Origin: Betaproteobacteria bacterium
GTDB lineage: Bacteria > Pseudomonadota > Gammaproteobacteria > Burkholderiales > Sulfuricellaceae
Length of the DNA: 64,000 nt
Direction of reading: 5' to 3'
Assembly (NCBI GenBank): GCA_021373185.1
Contig: JAJFTF010000024.1
Span: 62,001 to 126,000 of the forward strand
The notes under the pieces were generated by a model. It saw only the letters and a program-made list of their open reading frames with translations. It had not been told where the DNA came from and searched no databases. Position 1 is the stretch's first letter. Every line of letters begins with the position of its first letter. Below are positions 52,159 to 62,011 of this stretch, one piece after another. The translations under genes and the position numbers were made by a program.

Positions 52159-53315
52159 TCCTTGTCCCAGCGGGTGGCGACCAGCGTAGCGTTATGGAAC
52201 AGTGGATAACCCCCTTGCAGCGAACTGCCGATCTCGCCCAGCGAGAGCGCGCCGGCCACCTGTGCTGCCCGTGTATGCTGGACAAACTGGCGCAGTTCGT
52301 TGGATGCCGCCTCCAGCCCGAGGTGCAGCCGCCGTCCGGCACAATAGAACAGCAGCATCTCGCTGTCCGTCAGCTCGCCATTGAGTTTGGCCAATCCCTG
52401 CACCAGGATTTGCAGTGTCTGCGGCGATGCGATCTTCGGCGCTTCAAGCAGGGTCAACACCGCGTTGGTCGGCACCTCGCCGACGCAGAACAGCGAACCG
52501 TCTTCTTCCAGTGCCACCGGGATACGCACCAACACCTCATGATTTGCGCGAATGATGCCAAACGGGAAATGCACCGCGTGCTGGTAGAAGTTTTCACGCG
52601 TAACCTCCACGCCGGACTGCGCGCGCACCAGTTCCTGATACACCTCGAAGGCGGGTCGCCAGTCGATCTGCCGGATGCGATTACCCTCGGTGGAGGTCGC
52701 CGAAATCATCTCGGGCGGAGCGCAGTAGCCGTGTGCCAGCATCGCGCCGAGGTGCGGCTGCAGCAGCATCAGCAGCACCCCGTTCTGAATGATGCGTGCA
52801 TTGTCGAACAGGCAAGGCATAGGCTGAAAGGTTTCGCTACCGGCATTCGCGCCGACATAGTGCACGCGATTGGCCAGTTGCAAATACAGCTCGTCGAGCA
52901 AAGTGCTGATATTGGGCACCAGTGCATCGAACAGCAGGAACAGGGTGACCTGCGGATGCTCGCCGATCTGAGCGCGAACCTGGCCGCCGATCTGCTCCGC
53001 CACACGTGCCGCGCCGACCGCATCGCGAGGAAGATTCTCATGCAGCGCCACATAAGGCATCGAGTCGAAGCGCAGCAGCCATAAGCCATGGGTACGGAAT
53101 TCGCCGCTCTCGATCAGCGCCGGGAACACCGCCCCCACCAACGCCACCTTGCAGCGGGTGCAGACTGCCTGTATCCGCTCGACGGCGCCGCGTTCCGCTT
53201 CGGGCAACAAGACCAGCACGCCCATATGCGGATAGGCGGCCTGCCAGGAACCGAGCAACGCCTCAATGGCCGCGTCATCCCGGCTGGGGAAATAGTGCAT
53301 GCTCGGTGAATCCAT
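52155..53315 (-). CDS. FIST domain signal-transduction protein
   Basis: A 386-residue soluble protein with FIST_N (about 25-210, GAVFPALIESGEFRTHGLWL; LLDELYLQLANRVHYVGANAG) and FIST_C (about 225-365, PAFEVYQELVRA; VRIPVALEEDGSLFCVGEVP). FIST proteins are thought to sense small ligands such as amino acids and hand the signal to histidine kinases or c-di-GMP enzymes. ATG 53315 with GAAGGAAG upstream was chosen over an in-frame extension to 53471. It overlaps the hybrid kinase gene by 4 bases. Confidence 0.9.
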   Translation of the reverse strand: MDSPSMHYFPSRDDAAIEALLGSWQAAYPHMGVLVLLPEAERGAVERIQAVCTRCKVALVGAVFPALIESGEFRTHGLWLLRFDSMPYVALHENLPRDAVGAARVAEQIGGQVRAQIGEHPQVTLFLLFDALVPNISTLLDELYLQLANRVHYVGANAGSETFQPMPCLFDNARIIQNGVLLMLLQPHLGAMLAHGYCAPPEMISATSTEGNRIRQIDWRPAFEVYQELVRAQSGVEVTRENFYQHAVHFPFGIIRANHEVLVRIPVALEEDGSLFCVGEVPTNAVLTLLEAPKIASPQTLQILVQGLAKLNGELTDSEMLLFYCAGRRLHLGLEAASNELRQFVQHTRAAQVAGALSLGEIGSSLQGGYPLFHNATLVATRWDKD

Positions 53316-53517
53316 TTTCGCTTCCTTCTGCAACCCGCGTTGCGTCACATTAGATCGATGGCAACCACTCTTCCATTCTATACAAAGCGACGGAAGGATG
53401 AGACGGCAATTCATCGTACACCCGCAGATCGGGCCGGTTCCCGGGCCGCCCTGAAGTTCGCAATCAACCACGTATTATCGATACCCGTATAATTTATTAC
53501 ATGACTGTCAGACCACA

Positions 53518-53545
53518 TTGATTCATTGGCATTTTGTGATAGAGT
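53518..53545 (+). promoter_or_regulatory. Possible promoter for the dynamin-like gene
   Basis: TTGATT and TAGAGT with a 16-base spacer lie 40 bases before the ATG at 53586, in the divergent gap with the FIST gene. Confidence 0.45.
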
Positions 53546-53585
53546 CAAGGCATCTTGAATAAACCATTTATCTCCCGGAAAAATC

Positions 53586-55550
53586 ATGGAACACGATGAT
53601 CTGGTCGCGCATTTCGAATCCTACAGCACCTGGCGCAGCCATTTGCTGGACAACATCGGCGACTTTCGCAACTGGCTCAACGAGCAGGAACTGAACGACG
53701 CGCAGATCGACCTGCGCATCCAGCAATTGCTCGGACGGCTGCGCGACGACAAGCTCAATGTCGCTTTTGTCGCCGAGTTTTCGCGCGGCAAATCCGAACT
53801 GATCAATGCCATTTTCTTTGCCGACTACGGCAAGCGGCTGCTGCCCTCAAGCGCGGGGCGCACCACCATGTGCCCGACCGAGCTGATGTTCGACGAAGGC
53901 AGCGAACCGTGCCTCAAATTGCTACCGATCGAAACCCGCGCCACCGATACCACCCTCACGGAATACAAGAGCCACCTCGACGCATGGAAAGTCATCCCGC
54001 TCGACATCGAATCGAGCGATGCGATGGCGGAAACCTTCCAGCAAGTCAGCCAGACTCGGCGGATCAGCCGCGACGAAGCCGCACGCTACGGCCTGTATGA
54101 CGAGAACGATGAAAGCAATTTCGTCACCGTGCACCAAGACGGCACGGTCGATATTCCTTGCTGGCGTCACGCCATTATCAATTTCCCGCACCCGCTGCTG
54201 AAGCAGGGTCTGGTCATCCTCGACACGCCCGGCCTCAACGCCATCGGCACCGAACCGGAACTGACCCTGAACCTGCTCCCCAATGCCCATGCGGTGCTGT
54301 TCATCCTCGCCGCCGACACCGGTGTCACCAAGTCCGACATCGAGGTCTGGCGCCATTACATCGGCAACAGCAGTGGTCGCCAGAAAGGCCGCCTGGCGGT
54401 GCTGAACAAAATCGACGGATTGTGGGACGAACTCAAAAGCGACAAAAAAATCGAGCAGGAGATCGAACGCCAGGTCTACACCAGCGCCGGTCTGCTCGGC
54501 ATCCAGCCCTCCGGCATTTTTCCGATTTCCGCGCAAAAAGGGCTGCTCGCCAAAATCAACCACGACGATGCATTGCTGGAAAAAAGCCGTTTGCTGGCGC
54601 TGGAAAAGGCGCTCAGCGATGAGCTCATTCCGTCCAAGCAGGAGATCGTGCGGGACAATACCCAGGACGAAATCGAGGCGCTGGAAGAAAGCATTCGCCT
54701 GATCCTGAATACCCGGCTGCTCGGCGTGCGCGAACAACGGGGAGAGCTGCTCGGACTGCGCGGCAAGAATGAAGACGTGATTGCGCACATGATGGAAAAG
54801 ATCAAACAGGACAAGGAGGAGTTCGAGAAAGGGTTGCAACGCTTCCAAGCCCTGCGCAGCATCTTTTCCCAGCAGACCAATCTGCTGTTTGCCCATCTCG
54901 GCATGAGCGCGCTCAAGGCCAAGGTTAAAAGCACCCGCAAGGCCATGGTCGATGCTGCATTTACCAAAGGCATGCGCGATGCCATGAACCAGTTTTTCCG
55001 GGATGCCAACGAGAATATCGCCAAATCGGCCCAGCAGATCGATGAAATCAAAGGCATGATGAATGCGATGTACAAGAAATTCAGCGAGGATCACGGTTTG
55101 AACCAAACCGCGCCGCCGCCCTTTTCCACCCTGAAATACCACAAGGAAATCGCGCGCCTTGAAAAGGCCTACAACGACCATTTCAACACCGTGTTCAACT
55201 TGCTGACCCACGAAAAATTTTCACTCACCACGAAATTTTTCGAGACCCTGGCGAACCGGGTGGTGCAGGTTTATGAAATTGCCAACCAGGATGTGGAAAA
55301 CTGGTTGAAATCGGTGATGGCGCCGATGGAAACCCAGGTAAAGGAACATCAACTGCTCTTGCGCCGCCGCCTGGAAAGCATCAAACGCATCCACAAGGCG
55401 ACCAACACCCTGGAAGACCGGATCACCGAGTTGCAGCAGATGGAAAACAACATCAACAGGCAGTTGCAGGACCTGTCGCTGCTACGCCAACATATTGCCA
55501 ACTCGCTCGCCTGCGAGCTGGAGGCGCAACCGGCAACGGCAGTCTCCTGA
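53586..55550 (+). CDS. Dynamin-like GTPase
   Basis: A 654-residue protein of the dynamin superfamily. The GTPase domain (about 55-345) has the P loop AEFSRGKS (63-70), switch Thr in GRTTMCPTEL, G3 DTPG (213-216) and G4 NKID (274-277). Long helical segments follow (about 370-480 and 560-650) and probably form the stalk; no clear membrane helix or paddle is visible. Bacterial dynamins remodel or guard membranes and are used in phage defence in some species. Only one gene is present here, not the tandem pair of known defence LeoA/LeoBC-type sets. Confidence 0.88.
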   Translation: MEHDDLVAHFESYSTWRSHLLDNIGDFRNWLNEQELNDAQIDLRIQQLLGRLRDDKLNVAFVAEFSRGKSELINAIFFADYGKRLLPSSAGRTTMCPTELMFDEGSEPCLKLLPIETRATDTTLTEYKSHLDAWKVIPLDIESSDAMAETFQQVSQTRRISRDEAARYGLYDENDESNFVTVHQDGTVDIPCWRHAIINFPHPLLKQGLVILDTPGLNAIGTEPELTLNLLPNAHAVLFILAADTGVTKSDIEVWRHYIGNSSGRQKGRLAVLNKIDGLWDELKSDKKIEQEIERQVYTSAGLLGIQPSGIFPISAQKGLLAKINHDDALLEKSRLLALEKALSDELIPSKQEIVRDNTQDEIEALEESIRLILNTRLLGVREQRGELLGLRGKNEDVIAHMMEKIKQDKEEFEKGLQRFQALRSIFSQQTNLLFAHLGMSALKAKVKSTRKAMVDAAFTKGMRDAMNQFFRDANENIAKSAQQIDEIKGMMNAMYKKFSEDHGLNQTAPPPFSTLKYHKEIARLEKAYNDHFNTVFNLLTHEKFSLTTKFFETLANRVVQVYEIANQDVENWLKSVMAPMETQVKEHQLLLRRRLESIKRIHKATNTLEDRITELQQMENNINRQLQDLSLLRQHIANSLACELEAQPATAVS

Positions 55551-55575
55551 CCGCCTGCATCGAACTTCCCGCCAT

Positions 55576-55613
55576 AAAAAACGGCGGCATGGAATCCATG
55601 CCGCCGTTTTTTT
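55576..55613. terminator. Bidirectional intrinsic terminator
   Basis: A perfect 17-base stem (AAAAAACGGCGGCATGG and complement) with the loop AAT, between the convergent dynamin-like and ferredoxin genes. Confidence 0.92.
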
Positions 55614-55629
55614 ATCCTGCTTCTGGCGC

Positions 55630-55899
<270 letters not shown>

Positions 55900-55921
55900 C
55901 TAAAATAAAAATTGTAGTGCA

Positions 55922-56957
<1,036 letters not shown>

Positions 56958-56968
56958 GATCCCGGTCT

Positions 56969-58348
56969 CTAGTCCGCGCCAACCACCACAGTGACCATAT
57001 TATCCGGCTGGATACGGCGGCTAAAGGCATCCCTGACCTGGGCTGCCGTCACCTGCTCCACCTTGCCGCTGAAATCGTCCAGGTAGGTCAGCGGCAATTG
57101 GTAGAACCCGATCATGGACAGATAGCCGAGAATTTTTCCATTACTGTCGATCCGCAGCGGAAATCCGCCCACCATATTCTGCTTGGCCTTCTTCAATTCG
57201 TCCGCTGTCGGTCCCTTGGCGACGAACTCCCGCACCGTCTTCTGCACCACGGCCAGCGCCTCGTCTGCCTGTTCGCGCTTGGTCTGCAGGCCGATCTGGA
57301 ACGGCCCGCGCTGTTGCATCGGCAGGAAATAACTGTAAACGCTGTAAACCAGCCCGCGCTTCTGCCGCACCTCTTCCATCAGGCGCGAAGCAAAGCCGCC
57401 GCCGCCCAGCACGTAGTTACCGACATAGAGCGGAAAGTAATCGGGGTCGTCGCGGGTGATACCGGGCTGGCCGACCAGAATGTGGCTTTGCATGGCAGGA
57501 TGGACGATCCGGCGCACTTCCCCCTTGGGCATGTCCACTGCCGGCAGCGGCTGCGGCGCCTTTCCGGCCCGCGACAAACCCGAAGTCAGTTGCATCGCAA
57601 TTTCCTTCGCCTGGGCGACGGTCACGTCGCCGATCAGGGCGACCACGGCGTGATCGGCGCGATAATGGGCGCGGTAAAAATCGACAACATCCTCACGCCG
57701 CAAGGCGGCAATCGAATCCGGCTCAAGCGTGGAAGACAACCCGTAAGGATGGGTTCCATAAAGCAGGGTATTGAATGCGCGCCCGGCGATAGCTGCGGGC
57801 TGGGTCATGGCCTCCTTGAGATCGGCGATGGAGCGGGTTTTCTCCCGCTGCAGCACCGCCTCCGGGAAATCGGGAGATTGCAACGCACTGGTCATGATCT
57901 CCAGGGCCTTGCCACGCTCCGTGCTCAAGGTACGCAGAGTCAGCCCGGCGCGATCCTGATCCAGGCTGCCGCCCAGAATCGCGCCGATGTCCGCCAGACG
58001 CCGGGTTATTTCATCTTCCGCCATGCCGCCGGCGCCATGCGTGAGCAGATGTTGCGTCATGCTTGCCACCCCCGGCCTGGATTTGTCGTCCCGGCTTTCG
58101 CCTGCCGGAAACTCGACGCTCACGTCCAGCAGCGGCAGGTCATGGTTCTCGACAAAATACACGCGTGCGCCGTTTTCCATCTGCCAATGCTGGATCGGCA
58201 GGGCGGCGTTGGCTGCCGTTGCGGCCAACAGCAAGCCGGCAAAGCCAAAAAACTTCACCGCAGAGGCGCAAAGACGCAAAGTTTCCGGCAAAAAATGCTT
58301 TTCTTCGCGCCTTTGCGCCTTTGCGGTTAATTGCATATTAGTTCCCAT
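56969..58348 (-). CDS. M16 peptidase-like subunit, catalytically inactive
   Basis: A periplasmic pitrilysin-family protein of 459 residues from ATG 58348 or 429 from GTG 58258. The zinc motif is HLLTH instead of HxxEH, so the catalytic Glu is lost; the C-terminal M16 domain (about 200-400 of the mature part) with the Arg/Tyr substrate stretch seems kept (FASRLMEEVRQKRGLVYSVYSY across two blocks). It should pair with the active subunit upstream. ATG 58348 has a good site (GGGAGGA), but then the first 30 residues (AKAQRREE...RLCASA) are encoded by a dispersed repeat. GTG 58258 starts a clean signal peptide (KFFGFAGLLLAATAANA) but has no ribosome binding site. Confidence 0.88.
   Translation of the reverse strand: MGTNMQLTAKAQRREEKHFLPETLRLCASAVKFFGFAGLLLAATAANAALPIQHWQMENGARVYFVENHDLPLLDVSVEFPAGESRDDKSRPGVASMTQHLLTHGAGGMAEDEITRRLADIGAILGGSLDQDRAGLTLRTLSTERGKALEIMTSALQSPDFPEAVLQREKTRSIADLKEAMTQPAAIAGRAFNTLLYGTHPYGLSSTLEPDSIAALRREDVVDFYRAHYRADHAVVALIGDVTVAQAKEIAMQLTSGLSRAGKAPQPLPAVDMPKGEVRRIVHPAMQSHILVGQPGITRDDPDYFPLYVGNYVLGGGGFASRLMEEVRQKRGLVYSVYSYFLPMQQRGPFQIGLQTKREQADEALAVVQKTVREFVAKGPTADELKKAKQNMVGGFPLRIDSNGKILGYLSMIGFYQLPLTYLDDFSGKVEQVTAAQVRDAFSRRIQPDNMVTVVVGAD
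58257..58327. repeat. Palindromic GCAAAG repeat, copy B (inside M16 gene start)
   Basis: Arms ACCGCAGAGGCGCAAAGACG and GCGCCTTTGCGCCTTTGCGG form an imperfect inverted repeat of the same family as 19408-19497. It lies inside the 5' part of the inactive M16 gene without breaking the frame, and its end again forms the sequence GCGGTG that supplies a GTG codon. Confidence 0.88.
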
Positions 58349-59714
58349 GACGTCCTCCCGCAGCAGGTTTCACCGGCTGCGCGTTATCCAGCGGTTGCGG
58401 GTCGAGCACCGCCACAGTAAGCCGATCATCGACCAGGTATTTGCGCGCCACCTCCTGCACTTGGGCGGCGGTGACCGCCTTGAGTTTCGCCAGGCGGGTT
58501 TCGAGCGTGTTCAGCGACAATCCGGCGGTAACCACTTCGCCGATCAGCATCGCCTGATAGAACATCGAGTCGCGCTGATACACCTGGGCCGCAATCACCT
58601 GCGCCTTGACGCGCTGCAATTCTTCCTCGGTGACGCCGTCCTGCTTGAGTTTCTCGATCTGGCCGCGAATCGCCGCTTCCAGCTCGACGACATTCTTGCC
58701 CTCGGCGGGCGCGCCGTCGAACATGAACATCGAAGGCCCGCGCGCAATCAGGTCGTATCCCGCACTGACTGAGTTGGCGATCTGCTGCCGCCGCACCAAT
58801 TCCTGGTTGAGGCGCGCCGAGGCGTTGCCGTCCAGCACGCCGGCCAGCACCGCCAACGCATAGGGCTCCCAGTCTTTGTCCGGGTCACGCAGGGCGGGCG
58901 CATGATAGCTCATGGCGAGGTAAGGCAGCTTGGCCGGTGCTTTCACCGTGACGCGCTTGATGCCGCGCTGCTCCGGCTCGGATTGGGGCTTGCGCGGCGG
59001 CAGCGCCACCGGTTTGATTTTGCCGAAATAGCGCTCGGCCAGTTTCAGCACGTCCTTGGACTCTACATCGCCCACCACCACCAGCGTGGCATTGTTCGGC
59101 GCATACCACTGGCGGTACCAATCCCGCGCATCGTCCGCCGTCATGTTTTCCAGGTCGTTCATCCAGCCGATGACCGGATGGTGATAAGGATGGGTCTGGT
59201 AAGCGGTTGCCATCAGGGTCTCATACACCAGCGCCTGCGGCTTGTCTTCGGTGCGCAGCCGCCGCTCTTCCATCACCACCTTGATTTCCTTGGCGAACTC
59301 TTTGGGCAGCAGCACCAGATTGTGCATCCGGTCGGATTCCAGCCGCAGCGCCAGTTCCAGCTTCGACTTCTGCAATTGCTCGAAATAGGCGGTATGGTCG
59401 CGGTTGGTGAAGGCATTTTCGCGGCCGCCGGCAACGGCGATCTGCTTTGAAAATTCACCGGCCGGCACCGCTTTGGTTCCCTTGAACATCATGTGTTCCA
59501 GCGCATGGGCCACGCCGGTCTTGCCGTTCACCTCGTCCATGCTGCCGACACGGTACCACACCTGAGAGACCACGACCGGGGCGCGGTGGTCTTCCTTGAC
59601 GATCACTCTCATGCCATTGGCGAGTTTGAATTCCTGGGCATCGGCCAAGGCCGACAGAGGCAATATTGCGGCCAGCAGGAACAACCCGCCGATTAGTGTG
59701 TTTTTGCGCTGCAC
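58338..59714 (-). CDS. M16 family zinc peptidase, active subunit
   Basis: A 458-residue periplasmic protease with a signal peptide (about 1-25, cleavage after ALA). HALEH (70-74) is the inverted zinc motif HxxEH, and the third ligand Glu lies in the helix ELALRLESDRM. FEIFAKE-like and EERRLRTEDKP stretches are typical. I chose GTG 59714, which has GGAGG five bases upstream; the open frame reaches far upstream but runs antisense to ftsY. It is followed by the inactive partner and divergent from ftsY, a widespread gene order. Confidence 0.93.
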   Translation of the reverse strand: MQRKNTLIGGLFLLAAILPLSALADAQEFKLANGMRVIVKEDHRAPVVVSQVWYRVGSMDEVNGKTGVAHALEHMMFKGTKAVPAGEFSKQIAVAGGRENAFTNRDHTAYFEQLQKSKLELALRLESDRMHNLVLLPKEFAKEIKVVMEERRLRTEDKPQALVYETLMATAYQTHPYHHPVIGWMNDLENMTADDARDWYRQWYAPNNATLVVVGDVESKDVLKLAERYFGKIKPVALPPRKPQSEPEQRGIKRVTVKAPAKLPYLAMSYHAPALRDPDKDWEPYALAVLAGVLDGNASARLNQELVRRQQIANSVSAGYDLIARGPSMFMFDGAPAEGKNVVELEAAIRGQIEKLKQDGVTEEELQRVKAQVIAAQVYQRDSMFYQAMLIGEVVTAGLSLNTLETRLAKLKAVTAAQVQEVARKYLVDDRLTVAVLDPQPLDNAQPVKPAAGGRHGN

Positions 59715-59781
59715 AAAACCTCCGTATCGCCTAAAATAGCAAGATTGTGAATTATAGCCTACCTTCCGACTGCGTAACCCT

Positions 59782-60744
59782 ATGCTAAGTTTCTTCAAAA
59801 AATCCGACAAAGCCGCCGACGAAAACCCGGAACAGCCGACCGGCTGGGCGGCCAGGCTCCGGCAGGGGCTGGCGAAAACCCGCGACAACCTAGGCAAGCA
59901 GATTTCCGGCCTGCTCGGCGGCGGCAAGATCGACGACGAACTGTATGAAGAGCTGGAAACCGCGCTGCTGTCCGCCGATGTCGGCGTCAACGCCACCCAG
60001 CACCTGCTCGACGACCTGAAACTTCGCGTCAAGCGCGACAAGCTGGAAGATGCGGCACAGCTCAAGGCCGCCCTGCGCGACGGCCTGCAGGCCCTGCTCG
60101 CGCCGCTCGAAGCGCCGCTCGACATCACCGCCCAAAAACCTTATGTGATCATGCTAGCCGGTGTCAACGGCGCCGGCAAGACCACCACCATCGGCAAACT
60201 CGCCAAGCATTTCCAGGCACAGGGAAAATCGGTACTGCTCGCCGCCGGCGACACCTTCCGCGCCGCGGCGCGCGAGCAACTGGCGGTATGGGGCGAGCGC
60301 AACAACGTCACGGTGATCACCCAGCAAGGCAGCGATTCCGCCGCCGTGATTTTCGACGCGATCCAGGCGGCGCGTGCGCGCGGCATCGACATCGTGCTGG
60401 CCGACACCGCCGGGCGGCTGCCCACCCAACTGCACCTGATGGAAGAATTGAAAAAAATCAAACGCGTCATCGCCAAGGCGGAACCCGCCGCACCCCACGA
60501 AATCATGCTGGTGCTCGACGCCAACACCGGCCAGAACGCCATCACCCAGGTCAAATCCTTCGACGACGCGCTGCAAGTCACCGGCCTGGTGCTGACCAAG
60601 CTCGACGGCACCGCCAAAGGCGGCGTCATCGCCGCCATCGCAAAAACCCGCCCGATCCCGATACGCTTCATCGGTGTCGGCGAAAAAATCGACGACCTGC
60701 GACCGTTTGTCGCCGGGGAATTTGTCGAGGCGTTGTTCGAATAA
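59782..60744 (+). CDS. ftsY: Signal recognition particle receptor FtsY
   Basis: A 320-residue SRP GTPase that docks ribosome-SRP complexes at the membrane. A short N-terminal part (about 1-45) replaces the long acidic A domain of E. coli. The N domain (about 46-118) and G domain follow with G1 GVNGAGKT (127-134), DTAGRLPT, TKLDGTAKGG and GVGEKIDDLRPF. In most relatives ftsE follows directly; here an accessory island of about 1.8 kb intervenes. Confidence 0.97.
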   Translation: MLSFFKKSDKAADENPEQPTGWAARLRQGLAKTRDNLGKQISGLLGGGKIDDELYEELETALLSADVGVNATQHLLDDLKLRVKRDKLEDAAQLKAALRDGLQALLAPLEAPLDITAQKPYVIMLAGVNGAGKTTTIGKLAKHFQAQGKSVLLAAGDTFRAAAREQLAVWGERNNVTVITQQGSDSAAVIFDAIQAARARGIDIVLADTAGRLPTQLHLMEELKKIKRVIAKAEPAAPHEIMLVLDANTGQNAITQVKSFDDALQVTGLVLTKLDGTAKGGVIAAIAKTRPIPIRFIGVGEKIDDLRPFVAGEFVEALFE

Positions 60745-60813
60745 AAAAACCGGAGCAATCCAGGTTCCGCTCAAAGCTCGTTTAAGCCGAGCAGTGCGAA
60801 AATTTGAGGGAAA

Positions 60814-60842
60814 CCAGCATGGAATGCTGGAACTGACCCCGC
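60814..60842 (+). repeat. REP-like hairpin with TGACCCC end, left border of orphan gene
   Basis: CCAGCAT-GGA-ATGCTGG (60814-60830) is followed by AACTGACCCCGC. CGGGGTCAG returns in inverted orientation at 61315-61323 on the other side of the secreted orphan. GGGGTCAG ends are typical of REP/RAYT-related elements in proteobacteria. Confidence 0.5.
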
Positions 60843-60872
60843 GCCCTTTGTGCACTTTGGAGATTGGCCGCT

Positions 60873-61295
60873 ATGACCCGAATCCCATTTTTTCTCTCTT
60901 TTGTCTTAACTGCCACAGCCACTGCTTCGTTCGCTCATGCCGGAACCGATTATCGTTGCACCGTCGAGCGAATTTACGATGCTGATGGCGAAAAATCTCA
61001 ACTGATAGAGGGTCAGAGAAAGCTATATATGGGAAAAGAGTTCACTGTCGACCGTAGATCGGGCGTCATGATTGGTGCACTAAAAAACTCGTATATAACC
61101 GAACCTGTCATGGTCGATAGAGGATCAAAAGACAATTCATTCAAGGCTGTGACCACCATGCACCGAGACCAGGGTGTTGGCGCTGGCTCAACTGTTTCCA
61201 CTCTCGTTGTTAAGGAGTATGCGGAGTCGCCTCAAAAGCCGTTTGCGTTTCTGTCAGACGACACGGTCTATTTCGGTAGCTGTGTGCACTTTTGA
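60873..61295 (+). CDS. Secreted protein of unknown function
   Basis: A 140-residue protein with a signal peptide (MTRIPFFLSFVLTATATASF to AHA, about 1-23). The mature part has two Cys (one near its start in YRCTVERIYDADG, one at the end in FGSCVHF) that could form a disulfide, and a beta-rich pattern. No family recognised. It is bordered on both sides by inverted GGGGTCAG-type sequences and codon use looks less GC-rich than in ftsY, which suggests recent arrival. GGAG stands 10 bases before ATG 60873. Confidence 0.65.
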   Translation: MTRIPFFLSFVLTATATASFAHAGTDYRCTVERIYDADGEKSQLIEGQRKLYMGKEFTVDRRSGVMIGALKNSYITEPVMVDRGSKDNSFKAVTTMHRDQGVGAGSTVSTLVVKEYAESPQKPFAFLSDDTVYFGSCVHF

Positions 61296-61382
61296 TAAGT
61301 GGCCCAAGGAACACGGGGTCAGACCTAAGCAATCAAACATTCCCCAGCCTAACCCAAAATTCAAGCGTTGCGCGTCAGCAGA

Positions 61383-61411
61383 TTGCTTATCTCGGGGCAT
61401 AGAATGATAAT
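61383..61411 (+). promoter_or_regulatory. Promoter for hicBA
   Basis: TTGCTT and GATAAT with a 17-base spacer lie 30 bases before hicB. The -35 is part of an inverted repeat (TAAGCAATC near 61326, GATTGCTTA at 61381-61389), which may be an operator bound by HicB. Confidence 0.55.
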
Positions 61412-61441
61412 CACATCTTACGTGTAATTTTGGAGCCAGCC

Positions 61442-61651
61442 ATGAAAATCTATTCGGCGGTAATTGAGCGGTGCCCACAAACTGGCCTGTTCGTTGGTTT
61501 TGTTCCTGGTTTTCCCGGCGCGCATTCGCAGGGGGAAACACTGGATGAAGTCAACCACAACCTGCACGATGTCATTGCAATGCTTCTGGAAGATGGGGAG
61601 CCCATGCTGGAGTCCGAATTTGTCGGGGTTCAAAACGTCGCCGTCGCTTGA
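61442..61651 (+). CDS. hicB: HicB-type antitoxin
   Basis: A 69-residue protein with the HicB fold (YSAVIERCPQTGLFVGFVPGF, then GAHSQGETLDEVNHNLHDVI). No C-terminal DNA-binding domain follows, so it is the short form. GGAG precedes ATG 61442. The toxin gene follows after 3 bases. Antitoxin-first order is usual for this sub-group. Confidence 0.88.
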   Translation: MKIYSAVIERCPQTGLFVGFVPGFPGAHSQGETLDEVNHNLHDVIAMLLEDGEPMLESEFVGVQNVAVA

Positions 61652-61654
61652 ACC

Positions 61655-61879
61655 ATGGGCAATATCCCCGTTCTCAAGCCCAATGAAGTAATCGCCATTC
61701 TCATCAAACTCGGCTTCATCGAAGTCCGCCAACGCGGATCACACAAACAATTCCGTGATTCCGCAGGCCGTTGCACAACGGTTCCGTTTCATCAAGGTCG
61801 AGACATCTCCCCAATCTTGCTCCGTCAAATCGCCAAAGACATCGGCCTCGCGCTTGATGAGTTGCTCAAGCACAGATAA
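61655..61879 (+). CDS. hicA: HicA-type mRNA interferase toxin
   Basis: A 74-residue dsRNA-binding-like toxin. KPNEVIAILIKLGFIEVRQRG and GSHKQFRD hold the catalytic His of the family; VPFHQGRDISPILLRQIAKDIGL is the conserved end. It cleaves mRNA when HicB is lost. Intact in length and motifs, so probably functional. Confidence 0.92.
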   Translation: MGNIPVLKPNEVIAILIKLGFIEVRQRGSHKQFRDSAGRCTTVPFHQGRDISPILLRQIAKDIGLALDELLKHR

Positions 61880-61982
61880 CTGCTTGAGGGATGCCTGAAA
61901 TTATTGAAAAACCGATGCCCTCCTATCCGGCCATCCGCAAGCCAAACAATTCAAATATGATCTATTTTTGGCTCTTTATTTG

Positions 61983-62011
61983 TTGTCTTTTTTCAAGCCG
62001 CTACCTATAAT
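61983..62011 (+). promoter_or_regulatory. Strong promoter for the Phd/RelE module and probably ftsEX
   Basis: TTGTCT and a perfect TATAAT are separated by 17 bases, 33 bases before the antitoxin ATG, inside an AT-rich stretch (61940-62010). No terminator is visible between here and ftsE. Confidence 0.75.

Noticed and set aside
53316..53471. Upstream extension of the FIST protein to 53471
   Set aside because: The extra residues are Cys/Arg-rich and a strong ribosome binding site precedes ATG 53315.
58257..58327. CRISPR-like or direct-repeat array made of GCAAAGGCG units
   Set aside because: The units are short, without spacers, and form one inverted repeat; the second copy at 19408 has the same design.
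59715..60128. N-terminal extension of the active M16 peptidase up to 60128
   Set aside because: It is antisense to ftsY, Ser/Arg-rich, and lies before a good ribosome binding site and signal peptide at GTG 59714.
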